64,000 bases of DNA from Mesorhabditis belari (taxonomy: Eukaryota > Nematoda > Chromadorea > Rhabditida > Rhabditidae). Shown here in pieces: positions 47,183-57,519 of the stretch. Below the pieces are notes generated by a model. It was given only the letters and a program-made list of their open reading frames with translations. It did no database searches and was not told the origin of the DNA. Position 1 is the stretch's first letter, and every line of letters begins with the position of its first letter. The DNA lies in assembly GCA_958450365.1 (NCBI GenBank), contig CAUEEP010000211.1, positions 1,054,001 through 1,118,000 of the forward strand, read 5' to 3'. The translations under genes and the position numbers were made by a program.

Positions 47183-49753
47183 ATGAGTGGAGCAATCGGG
47201 TCGCGAATCGAAGTTGGGCCCTGTTGTTGCGAGGAGAGCATGCAGTTGCGGCATGTGAGTTTATGGTTTTTGGTCGTTTCTGGCAAATTAGACACCCTAA
47301 GTACTATAGAAGTTTTTATAATATGTCTTGGTTGAAAAGCTTAGCTAATATCTTGCAATGGTGCTTGCTTCAAAAGCAGAACAAATTATGACGAGTTGTT
47401 GCAAAGTTAGTTTTTGATCAACTTAAATGCTTGGCGGCTTCAAAGGTTTCATTGTTAGTTTGCCAAGTTTGGCTGTCTAATCATCAAATGTTTGACCTTT
47501 TCGATCCGTAGAATTTAGAAATATTCGTGTTGACGATGTAATCTGTTACATAGATAGTAAAATTCTATCTAGCAATTGGGGTTGGGGATCTATATTTTTG
47601 ATTTCTTTACTTTTCGGTTTAGGTGAGTCGTTACGTAGCTGGTGAATCAGCAAGGAAAACTATACCTGTCCCCGATCAGGTCTCCGGGTGCAAGGAAGGC
47701 TGGAGCTGGGTGAATCTTGCTATAGCCCGTGCCCGTCAGGACTCGGGGTGTGCTGAACCATGGCTTAGAAAAATAGAAGTTTAATTTTCAACGTGTCGAA
47801 ATGTCGGTTTTTCAGTTGAGAATCTATGGTATAACTGTCAAATTGGTGCACAGTGCCCTAGATTACTCTGAAATGTGAAGAAATCAAAAATATGGGTCCC
47901 CCAACCCAAAAAGTATCAAAAGTATTATTTAAGCTAAAACTTTTTAGAGAAACAACTCACTACAAGAACAGCTCCAATATCTCACGGATGTCGTTGGCAA
48001 GGATGAGACTGAGGTAAACTTTGCACATAGTAAAACCTTTAAAAATTTTTTTAGGGTGATCACATGTCTTTGATGGAACAAAACGAAGATCTTCGTCAAA
48101 AGAATTATCATCTGGATGCTGATAACAAGAAGTTACGACAGGATGTTGAAGTAATCTTTAGCATTTATAGTTCAACTGAGAATATTTTAAAGAAAGGACT
48201 GCAAGTTTGTTTCATTTAGATTCTGAAGGGAAGTCATCAACTTCACACGGATATGAAGAACCCCTTGATCTACTCGTCGGAGCCATTTGGGAAGGATGAG
48301 CCAACCGAGAAGAAAGTGGGAGTGATTCACAATGCTTTTGGGCAAAACATGTAAGAAATCATAGTTAGACAGGGCCCAAGTCCCCTTGCACCAAGTTGAT
48401 ATGAGAACATTTAGATTTTATAAGTCATTAAAGCATCGTTAAACTTTTTAAAACGGATGTAACTTATTTCTTTTAGGATATGTCTGACGCTGAAGTTCAA
48501 ACTGAAGACTTCAGACATCTCCAGGATGGACACGCTGTGTGTACAACTATCAAGGTAAAAAGGTATTGTCATTTTCTCTATATATCATACGATTATGAAT
48601 CACTAAACTGTAAAATTAAAAAAAACCAACTTTAGATGATTGAAGCACTTTATCAAGAAGTCAAGAATAAACAGGTCGCAATGGAAAAAGACCTTTGGAG
48701 TAAACGCTTTAAGTATTGCTTTTAAAAGTTTTTCTTTTAGTCAGCTGCACAAAAGATTGCGATGGTTGTTGAACGGTTAGAAATAGAATTGGCGGCTAAG
48801 CAGGTATTTTCATTTTCTCTATATATCAACGGCGATTATGAATCACTAAACTGTAAAATTAAAAACCCACTTTAGGTGTTTGAAGCATTGTCAACAACTC
48901 CTGGATGAGCAGGCCACAATGGAAAAAGAGCTGGGGTAAACGCTTTAAGTATTGCTTTTAAAAGTTTTTCTTTTAGTCAACTACACAAAAACGGCGAGGG
49001 TTTTTGAACGCTTAGAAATAGAATTGGCGGCTAAGCAGGTAATGGACTTGAATAAGTGAACCTCAATGGAAGACTTCAGGCTCTTCAAGCTGATTACGAC
49101 CGTGTCAAGGCTGATCAAGACCGTGTCAAGGCTGATCAACAAAAGGTTTGCGCCGTTTTCTTATTGATTAAATTTTGGTTTAGTTCCTTCTCCGGCAAGA
49201 ACGCGACCAGCAAGAATTCGAAGAACTTCTGGATCTTTGTCAAAGCTGTTGAGGTTGTTGATACTTATGGATATCGATATTTCTTTCATTTAGCAAAATG
49301 AGAAGCTCCGCGATGAAATGAAACATCAAAGGCTGGTCACGTTTGGGACTAATGCAGTTTCGGATCAAACGTGTTCATCGCTTGCGCATTCGGTAACTAA
49401 TGTTTTTAAGCTGAATGTTTGATATTTGTTACATAGTTATGGGGTACAATTGACAATTGTTATTGCTTTCGATATCACCTTTGTTTTAGCTCTCAGAAGC
49501 GATTGGGAAACAAAACGAGGTTGGCCAAATGATCGTTAATGTTCAGACGAAGCAAAAACCAGGGTTGTTAATTCATCACAATTAAAAACGAGAATATTGT
49601 TAATACAATTTCTTTAGCACTAGCGGATGCTTCAAGCCTCTTCTGGTGGGCTTCTTGGTGACCGTCACCATCGTCTTCCTCGTCTCGCTCGTTTCCATCT
49701 CCATCGACTCAACCGACCCAAATGCGCTTTATGATCGACATCACTACATCTAA
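47183..49753 (+). pseudogene. coiled-coil tail-anchored family, copy B (frameshifted)
   Basis: Exons 47183-47254, 47948-48013, 48055-48150, 48220-48315 and 48477-48554 join in phase: MSGAIGSRIEVGPCCCEESM, NNSLQEQLQYLTDVVGKDET, MSLMEQNEDLRQKNYHLDAD, HTDMKNPLIYSSEPFGKDEP, MSDAEVQTEDFRHLQDGHAV. The next exon (48636) has one extra base before its donor (CTTTGG for CTGGGG), the second AIEAHCQQ exon lacks two bases, and the LLRQERDQQEFEELLDL exon runs into a stop. ALQADYDRVKADQDRVKADQ and the tail TCGCFKPLLVGFLVTVTIVF with DSTDPNALYDRHHYI are intact (stop 49753). Skipping the damaged exons would restore phase in part. Intron 1 contains a TIR insertion. Confidence 0.7.
47572..47932. mobile_element. 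TIR insertion with a GC-rich internal duplication in intron 1 of copy B
   Basis: GGGTTGGGGATCTATATTTT and TGATTTCTTT at the left are inverted at the right (GAAATCAAAAATATGGGTCC then CCCAACCC). Copy E intron 1 lacks the block. The interior (47640-47760) has two ~60-bp related halves beginning AGCTGGTGAATC and AGCTGGGTGAATC, with several short hairpins (GCTG-CAGC, ACCT-AGGT, GCAAG-CTTGC). Confidence 0.65.
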
Positions 49754-49934
49754 AATTTGCTTCCGTTATAGATTTTTGGTCTTTCGCTCCATTTATTTGT
49801 TTTTATGTTACGAATTTTTTTTAGCATTTAATGCCAATTAAATGACCTATTTTTACTCGGTCTTAGACTGTCATGTTACTAATTTAAAATTTTTTGTTTT
49901 ATGATTTCTTTGAAATGTTGAATAATCATATATG

Positions 49935-50691
49935 GTGATGAAATCATGGAAAGAGATCCGAAAGAAAGATTGTTTTAAATTTGCGGGCCAGCTTACCGTG
50001 CAATTTCCATCGCCTTCAACCCCGTTCTTTGCGTTCGTGAGCGACAATTGGAATTGTGGATTCTTCGGGAAGGTGGCTAAAAGAATGAATTCCTATTCGA
50101 TAGGTCGCTCACCAAAACTCCCCATCCGCATTAAAAGCCACTTGTAGCTTCGGCTTCTCCGTTTAGTTCACCGAATTTCACGAAGAATTGTTGTACGACC
50201 ATACGCTGTTCATTCCTGGAAATGAATTGGAATCGAACAGCAGTGATGCTGTACGCGTGTCCCATGATTAACGCGTTTCTCAGCTGGTTCTCAAAGCTGT
50301 TTGGATCGGCCTGAAAAGAGAATCTTACTATTTGTTAATTCAGTAATTCACTATTTGCTAGCTCAAAGTCTATTCGATTTTACTTTTGCATCAAACTCAC
50401 ATCAATACTTGCACAGAAGAAAGAGCCCATTTGAAAGCCGCGAACAATCATAGCCATCAACGTGTTCTTGTCGGTTTTTCGCAAATCGAAATGCTCAGTT
50501 AGACCAGAAGTATTTTCGGATACTAATCTAACCATGAAACCAAAATTGATTTTGAATCCAAATTCCAAACGTGTACTTTCAAAAGTAGAGTGTGCTTCTC
50601 TCAAATCATGTTTTTTAAAAATTGCTAAACTACCGTAATCCAACGTAATCCAATCGTAAAGTAGAAAGTTATTTTCATTTTCAAAAGTCAA
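49935..50691 (-). pseudogene. calpain protease-core and C2-like fragments, copy 3
   Basis: Minus strand: GLTEHFDLRKTDKNTLMAMI then RGFQMGSFFCASID (exon ending at 50401) matches the calpain core before the catalytic His. The next exon (from 50310) reads ADPNSFENQLRNALIMGHAY then SITAV, the GHAYSVT motif with the catalytic His. Where calpains have RNPWGE with the catalytic Asn, this copy reads FVKFGELNGE, so the Asn is gone. [20 protein letters not shown] (about 50060-50000) is the C2-like domain start. The N-terminal catalytic Cys half was not found. Convergent with copy B. Confidence 0.65.
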
Positions 50692-50699
50692 AACGAAGT

Positions 50700-51980
50700 G
50701 TAACTATCGCTTTTTTATCTCTATTTTTTTGCGAACAGGATTTGATATTAATCTTTAGATAATCTCGAAAAGCATAGCATATATAGAAAATGAGTAACGG
50801 CTCAATGAATACGGGGAAAATTTTATTGAAAGTAGACTTTTACTCGTCACTTTTTTTAGGACCCAGGAACTCCAAGTAGAACTCCCAGAACTCCGAGTAG
50901 AACTCCCTGTAGAACTCCCACCAAGTTTTCCATCTCTGCGATGGTAAACTCATAATCAAACACAGAAAGAATGAAAAATTTATTGCCAAATGTGATCTAT
51001 GTGCAAAAGAATGCACACCTCTTTACTCTAACGGCAACGACTTCAACGAGAAACCATTCGAGAGTAGTTTTCTTTTTTCTTTATTATTGCAAATACTCAA
51101 ATCAAGATAAGGATTCTAAGGCATGGAAAGAGGCTGAAAGTAATGTAAAGTAATCGTAAAATCTAATCGTAAAAGCGTTGAAGCGAGCATGTATGAACGA
51201 AGAAACGCCGCAGACGCAAATGTCTAAAAATTTTTAGTTCGAAAAGTATTCTGTCGATTTCTTTTATTTAAAAAGAACGACAGCATTTGCATTAGCCGAA
51301 ACGAATATTTCCATTGATCAACTAAAGCGTAGTAAGCGATGCGGAGCTTGGCTCGAATCACAGAATGTGCCTTTGTAGCGCTTAGAAATGCTGCCTAATG
51401 ATTAGAAAAAGCCAATCATACCGATGAATCATGGACGATCTTTGCAAAGTACCAGGTACTAGACGCCTATAGATTAGGTGATAAAACGTTTTTGTTGCAA
51501 ACGGTGCTAAAGCAAATATACTCATGCAGCCATTAATTTGAATCTACCAAGGTACAAGCGATCATAACTTAGATCTCTCATTTACCATTAGAATATTTTG
51601 TTTTGCTCATTTGTTTCACAATATGGTGAAAGGCTTTAAAGATGAGGCTGAAGTTTCGATAATTGTAGAAAAAGCTGTCCATTGAAGAAATATTTCATTT
51701 CAAACAACGTACCAAGTCATGCCCACCAATCCAATATCAATTCCCATTTGCTTTTTAATAAAATTTTGAAGTGAATAGAGATAATTTTTGGCACTAGTGC
51801 CTAAGCTCCAACTTTTATTAAAAATTCCAATGAAACACTTGAAACGTTTCAAACGTTTGAAACATTTCAAAATTACAAAGATACAAATTCTATAACCGAG
51901 TAAAACAGAAAAACAGAGTAAAAACCGAATCGTCATTGAATGCTAAAATATGCAGCGAAAAACCAAAAATCTAGAACGGA
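50700..51980. other. spacer; no gene recognised
   Basis: The part next to 51980 (for example TTGGCACTAGTGCC at 51790 and TTGAAGTGAATAGAG) is the reverse complement of the 3' flank found after copies A, B and the chimeric locus, showing that the inverted copy C carries its own 3' flank. The rest is unassigned. Confidence 0.45.
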
Positions 51981-51988
51981 AACAAATT

Positions 51989-53872
51989 TTAGACGTATTG
52001 CTGTCGATTATAGAGCGCATTTGGGTCGGTTGAGTCGATGGAGACGGAAACGGAAGCGAGCGAGGCGAAGAAGACTATGACGATCACCAAGAAGCCCACC
52101 AGAAGAGGCTTGAAGCATCCGCAAGTCCTAAAGGAATTGCTTTAACAATTGTACTCGTTTTTAACTGTGATGAATTAACCAACTCTGGCTCTTGCTTCTT
52201 CAGAACATTGACGATCCTTTGGTCGAAATCGTTTTGTTTCGCAATAGCTTCTTCGAGCTAAAAGATAGGTGATATCAAAAACAACAACAATTGCCAATTG
52301 TACCTATAACTATGTAACAAACCTCGACATTTAGCTCAAAGATATTAAAAATTACCGAATCCACCAACAGTCGACCCGTTGGACCCAAAACTCCATCGCT
52401 CCCAAACGCGTCGAGCATTTGATTTTCCTTTTCTCGATCGATAGTTTTACATACCGTGTGTCCATCCTCGAGATGTCCGAAGTCTTCAGTTTGAGCGTCA
52501 GACAATTCCTAACAGAAATACGTTAGATCCTGTTTTTAAAAAGATTAACAATGCTTTAATGACTTATAAAATCTAAATGTTCTCATAGCAACTTGGTGCC
52601 AGGGAACTGGGCCCTGTCTAACTATTACATCTTACATGTTTTGCCATTACATTTGAGTTATTCAAGGTTAGTGAGTGAACGGTCAGGTTTAAAAATCCAG
52701 CTTTAATTTGTATCAATCGATACCCAACTCCCTTTACATCAACAATTATTCTCAACACTCCCACTTTTTTCCCTGTTGGCTCATCCTTCCCAAATGGCTC
52801 CGACGAGTCGATCAAGGGGTTCTTCATATCCGTGTGAAGTTGATGAGTTCCCTTCAGAATCTAAATGAAACAAACTTGCAGTCCTTTCTTTAAAATATGC
52901 TGCAATCAACTATAATTGTTAAAGATTACTTCAGCTAATCGTAACTTCTTTTTATCAGCATCCCGGTGATCGTTCTTTTGACCCAGAGCTTCGTTTTGTT
53001 CCATCAAAGACATGTGATCACCCTAAAAAGATTTTTAGAGGTTTTACTATATGCAAAGTTTACCCCATTCTCATCCTTGGCAACGAAATCTGTGAGACAT
53101 TGGGGCTGTTCTTGTTGTGAGTCGTTTTTCTAGAAAGTTTTATATTAAATAAGGTTCAAGAATTTAGTACTAATAAAGTTGGGGGGCAAATAATGTGCTT
53201 ATTCTGAGATGAAGTGGCCAAAACGTACCCGGTACTGGCCTAGTTGGGAGGGGAGGGGGCACTTTGTTTTCTTCAAAACCCCTTTCTCTGGGGTAGTTTT
53301 ATGCGTTTATTCCGGAAAACACAACGCGAGCTTAGGAAAATGCTTGGGAAAAAAGTGTCGGGGTTTCAAAGTGCGCGCTTATACAGCGTGATGAGCTGGA
53401 TACACAGAAGGAAGAGGTCTAAAAAATGGTCTCTCAAAACATTTTTTGGAACCAAAAACACTTCTTCTGGCATAATTTAACCTAATGATTTGTTTTCTGA
53501 TGAAATTAAAGCAAAATTAAAAAAATTTTTTCCAAATTTCGACCATGTACCTACGTAACACTTGTAACAGATTACTAGCCAAACTTCGTAAACTAATAAT
53601 GAAACCTTTTAAACTGCCAAGCATCTCAGTAACTCTGATCACAAATTAACTTTGCAACAACTCGTCATAATTTCATCTGCTTTTCAATCAAGCACCATTG
53701 AAGATATTAGTTAAGCTTTTGAACCAAGATGTATTAGAAAAACTTCTATAGTACTTCGGGTATCTAATTTGCCAAAAACGACCAAAAGCCATAAACTCAC
53801 ATGCCGCAACTGCACGCTCTCCTCGCAACCACAGGGCCCAACTTCTATTCGCGACTCGATTGCTTCACTCAT
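51989..53872 (-). CDS. coiled-coil tail-anchored family, copy C (intact, ~230 aa)
   Basis: Seven minus-strand exons join with matching phases and no stop: 53872-53801, 53129-53064, 53022-52930, 52860-52765, 52508-52356, 52257-52184, 52127-51989. The protein begins MSEAIESRIEVGPCGCEESV (a Cys-x-Cys pair in an acidic context). It continues with polar, heptad-like exons (EQNEALGQKNDHRDADKKK, SDAQTEDFGHLEDGHTVCKT, EEAIAKQNDFDQRIVNVLKK) and ends TCGCFKPLLVGFLVIVIVFF...SIDSTDPNALYNRQQYV. The tail has two Cys before one membrane helix (about residues 192-214) and a 16-residue exposed end, typical of tail-anchored topology. There is no signal peptide. A longer exon 4 to 52636 is also open; I prefer the shorter donor because copies B and E share it. 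I recognise no known family. It lacks the SAAQKIA and ALQADYD exons of its sisters. Confidence 0.7.
53155..53530. mobile_element. repeat insertion in intron 1 of copy C
   Basis: GATGAAGTGGCCAAAACGTA then CCCGGTACTGGCCTAGTT and GGGGTAGTTTTATGC recur at 60416-60500 in intron 1 of copy E, in the opposite orientation relative to the host gene. It was therefore inserted independently. Confidence 0.65.
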
Positions 53873-54115
53873 TGCCTCGTTGCCTGTAAAAAAAGTCAAT
53901 ATAAAAGCGTTAATGTGCAAAATGATAAAACAGAAAGCACTACAACAACAAAATCTACACGAGAATGAAAGGTTCGCAATTCTTTCCATTTAAATAAGGC
54001 GTGTTGATGCGTTTTAGAATCAGGCAGCGTTAGGGTACGGTAGCCTTTCCATTTCCACTGTAACGTTGAGCAATTTCATTGTTTTACCCTGAAATTCTTG
54101 AATTTTCTGCATTCT
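53873..54115 (-). promoter_or_regulatory. conserved 5' block of coiled-coil copy C
   Basis: On the minus strand the order is CAATGAAATTGCTCAACGTT, TGGAAATGGAAAGGCTACCG, GATTCTAAAACGCATCAACA, TTCTCGTGTAGATTTTGTTG, then TTTACAGGCAACGAGGCA and ATG. Same layout as copies B and E. Confidence 0.65.
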
Positions 54116-54394
54116 TGTCGATTCTTTTTATTTTATTTTGCACTCAATATCTACAGATGTGAGTTTTTGTCCGAGGAGTGGGGCTGTTGAATTGTATTGA
54201 TAAAGGGGTCGAATCCGAACAATCCAAAAATTTATTGTCAAACCCAGCCGAAAACCCCGCCTATCGATGTAAAAGAATAAGCGTGCAAAAGCCAAAATTG
54301 GTTTAAAATCGCAAATGAAGGCAAGCTTGCCGGAAAATCGACATGGCTTTGAGTCAGTGGCAAGAGATAAAGGATAAAATAACAAAACAAAGCT

Positions 54395-54950
54395 GACGAA
54401 CTAAAAAAAGTCAAGTCCATTGTGCTGTTGATCTACTTGAGTTCCCTGAATTTTCTTGTTGTTAGACAATCATTGCGTAAACTGACCGCATTTTGAGATC
54501 TCCATTCGAGTAATGAGAAATGAGAAAAAGAAAATCTGATTCTTTATAGGGCTCAAATGTCTCTATTGTTATCCAATCTATCCACTTTTTCTCTGATCCA
54601 AAAGAACAGCAGTGATGCTGTACGCGTGTCCCATGATTAACCCGTTTCTCAGCTGGTTCTCAAAGCTGTTTGGATCGGCCTGAAAAGAGAATCTTACAGT
54701 AATTCACTAGTTGCTAGGTCAAAGTCTATTCGATTTTACTTTTGCATCAAACTCACATCAATACTTGCACAGAAGAAAGAGCCCATTTGAAAGCCGCGAG
54801 CAATCATAGCCATCAACGTGTTCTTGTCGGTTTTTCGCAAATCGAAATGCTCAGTTAGACCAGCTGAAATATTTTCGAATACTGACAATGAAACTAAAAT
54901 TTGATTTGAATGCAAATTCAACTTGAACTTTTAAAAGTTACCCGTGAAAT
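54395..54950 (-). pseudogene. calpain fragments, copy 4
   Basis: Minus strand: GLTEHFDLRKTDKNTLMAMI and RGFQMGSFFCASID (to about 54757), then NSFENQLRNGLIMGHAYSIT (about 54690-54610), joined by deletion to the C-terminal end around 54400-54520. The core and the C-terminus are brought together without the C2-like domain. Confidence 0.6.
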
Positions 54951-55369
54951 CCTCGAGCGCGTCCGTCGGAACCCGGCCATCGAGCCACTCGTAACAAGTG
55001 ATCATCCTTACCCCTTAACGATCTTCGATCACCTCATCTATTTGTGATTGTCAAGTTATCCACTTGTCAAAGAAGTAAATGATTTAACTCTGATACCAAA
55101 CATTAAACTTACATGTGGCCGAAGTCATTTCAGCGGCTCAGATAGCGATTGTCTAAAATTATTAGTTGTTACTTGAATGCAATTTTCAAAATTTCACAAA
55201 CTTTGTGGAAAATCTTGTTTCCATCAAAGGCTCCATCGACTCGACTCGTGTCATTTTCGATCTTGTTGAAGATGAAAGGGAAAAGCTAGACTTAACTTTT
55301 GTGGTGCACTTTGTAAGTAAAAATCTGTAAACAGCGTGTTTCTGGCGCACTGAATAGGGTTTGCCGCTG

Positions 55370-55644
55370 TAGACTTTAAAACTTCATATCTGTACATTGA
55401 GTGAAAATTTAAAATCAACAAAAATTAGAAATTAAAGAATTTCAAAAGCAAAGCAACGAAATTCCAGTAGAAATGAAGCTACCGTACCCAACGCTGTCTG
55501 ATTCTAAAACGCATCAACGAACATTTAACTGAGAAGAATTGTGAACTTTTCATTCTCGTGTAGATTTTGTTGCTTTAGCGCTTTCTGTTTTGTCATTTTG
55601 CACATTCACGCTTTTATATTGACTTTTTTACAGGCAACGAAGCA
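55370..55644 (+). promoter_or_regulatory. conserved 5' block of coiled-coil copy D
   Basis: CGCTGTAGACTTTAAAACTT, ACCGTACCCAACGCTGTCTG, TCTCGTGTAGATTTTGTTGC and TTTTTTACAGGCAACGAAGC precede the ATG at 55645. Confidence 0.6.
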
Positions 55645-57305
55645 ATGAGAGGAGCAATCGAGTCACATTTTGTGGTTATTTCCTGTGGTTGCGAGGAGAG
55701 CGAACAGATGCGAAAAGTTGCGAACTTATCCATGCAAGTAAGTTAGTGGTTTTGGTCGTTTTGTGAAGATTAGATACCTGAGGTACTATAGAAGCTTTCT
55801 AATATGTCTTGGTTGAGAAGCTTAGCTAATATCTTCAATGGTGCTTGATTGAAAAGCTGAACAAATTATGACGAGTTGTTGTAAAGTTAGTTTGTGAGCA
55901 AAGTTGGTGAAATGCTTGGCGGCTTCAAAGGTTACATTTTTGGTTTACGGACTTTGGCTATCTATTCATCAAAAGTTTAATCTTTTTGGTCCGTGGAATT
56001 TTAAAAGATTCGAATTGATGATATAATCTGTTTATAGTAAAATTCTTAACCTTGTTAATATAAAACTTTTCTAGGAAAAAACTCACTACGAGAACAGCTC
56101 CAGTGGCTCGCAGATTTCGTTGGCAAGGACGAGTAGTGGGGTGCAGGGTACATATCCTGACGTCGATCTGATGTTCAAACTGAGACTTCAGACATCTCCA
56201 GGAGGGATGCACTGTATGTGCAGCTATCGGGGTAGAGGTAATGTCCTTTTCTCTATCTGCTGATTGTCAGCAGCGTTCTGAATCACTAAACTGTAGGGTA
56301 GTAAAACCAACTGTTAGGTGATTGAGCACATTGTCAACAGCTCAAGGATGAGCTGGCCGCAAAGGAAGAAGAGCTGGGGGTAAACGCTTTAAGTATTGCT
56401 TTTAAAAGTTTTTTTTAGTCAGCTGCACAAAAGGTTTCGATGGTTTCTGAACGTTTAGAAATGGAATTGGCGGCTAAGCAGGTAATGCATTTGATTAAGT
56501 GAACCTGAATGGAATACTTTAGGCTCTTCAAGCTAAATACAACTGTGTCAAGGCTGATCACCAAAAAGTTTGCGCCGGTTTGTTATTCATTAAATTTTTT
56601 CTTTAGTTTCTTCTCCGGCAAAAAGTCGAAGAACTTGAGGATCTTGCGGTATTATCATTTTCTATATATATGATTAGTCAACTGCGATTATGAACCATTA
56701 AATTGTAAAATTTAAAAAACTAACTTTAGTTGATTAGAGCACTTTGTCGAGAGCTCAAAGATAAGCAGGACGCAATGGAAACTCTTCAAGCTAAATACGA
56801 CCGTGTCAAGGCTGATCAACAAAGGTTTGCGCCTTTTTCTTGTTGATTGAATTTCTGGCCTCCGATTGCTTGGGGATTCGGGAAGCTTGTTTACCTTGTT
56901 TAAATGTTTTTAGCTAAATGGCTAGATTATATAGCTATAGATACAATTGGAATGCTTACATACTAGGTACAATTGGCAATTGTTAGTGCTTTCGATACCA
57001 CCTATCTTTTAGCTCAAAGAAACAATTGCGAAACAGAAGGGGGTCGGCCAAATGATCGTCGATGTTCTGAAGAAGCAAGGGCCAAGGTTTGTTAGTTCGT
57101 TGCAATTAAAAACTAATACACTGTTAATTCAATTCCTTTAGGACTCGCGGACGCTTCAAACTTCTTCTGGTGAGCTTCTTGAGCCCATCGTCTTCTTCCC
57201 CTTGCTCGTCCGTCATCTTCGCCTCGCTCGTCCATCGTCTTCTTCTTGGTGGTCGTCACAAATGCGCTCTATAATCGACATAAATACAAATACAACTACA
57301 TCTAA
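55645..57305 (+). pseudogene. coiled-coil tail-anchored family, copy D (broken)
   Basis: The first exon MRGAIESHFVVISCGCEESE is diverged. The second exon ends in a stop (FVGKDE-stop). The SAAQKVSMVSERLEMELAAK and ALQAKYNCVKADHQK exons are recognisable. The tail (TRGRFKLLLVSF) has lost its Cys pair and runs out of frame in a CTTCTTC-rich stretch. The TCTAAAATTTGC 3' flank is shared with the other copies. Confidence 0.65.
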
Positions 57306-57519
57306 AATTTGCTCTCTTGTTCGTGCATCTATCTATTCTTTGTTTTCCGTTGTCCAAAAATTATTTTAGCATTCAATGCCAATTAATAATGATCTGTTTT
57401 TATCCCGTTTTACTCGGTCTTAGACTGTTTACTTCTAAATTTCAAATGTTTTGTTTTCCCATTTTGTTGGAATGCGGAATAAAGGCTGGAGCTTAGACAC
57501 AGTGCCAAAAATCATGTAT

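Noticed and set aside
47640..47760. possible U1 snRNA or SL RNA
   Set aside because: A GTGTGCTGAACC stretch recalls U1, but the 5'-splice-site pairing end and an Sm site are missing, and the block is an internal duplication within a TIR insertion.
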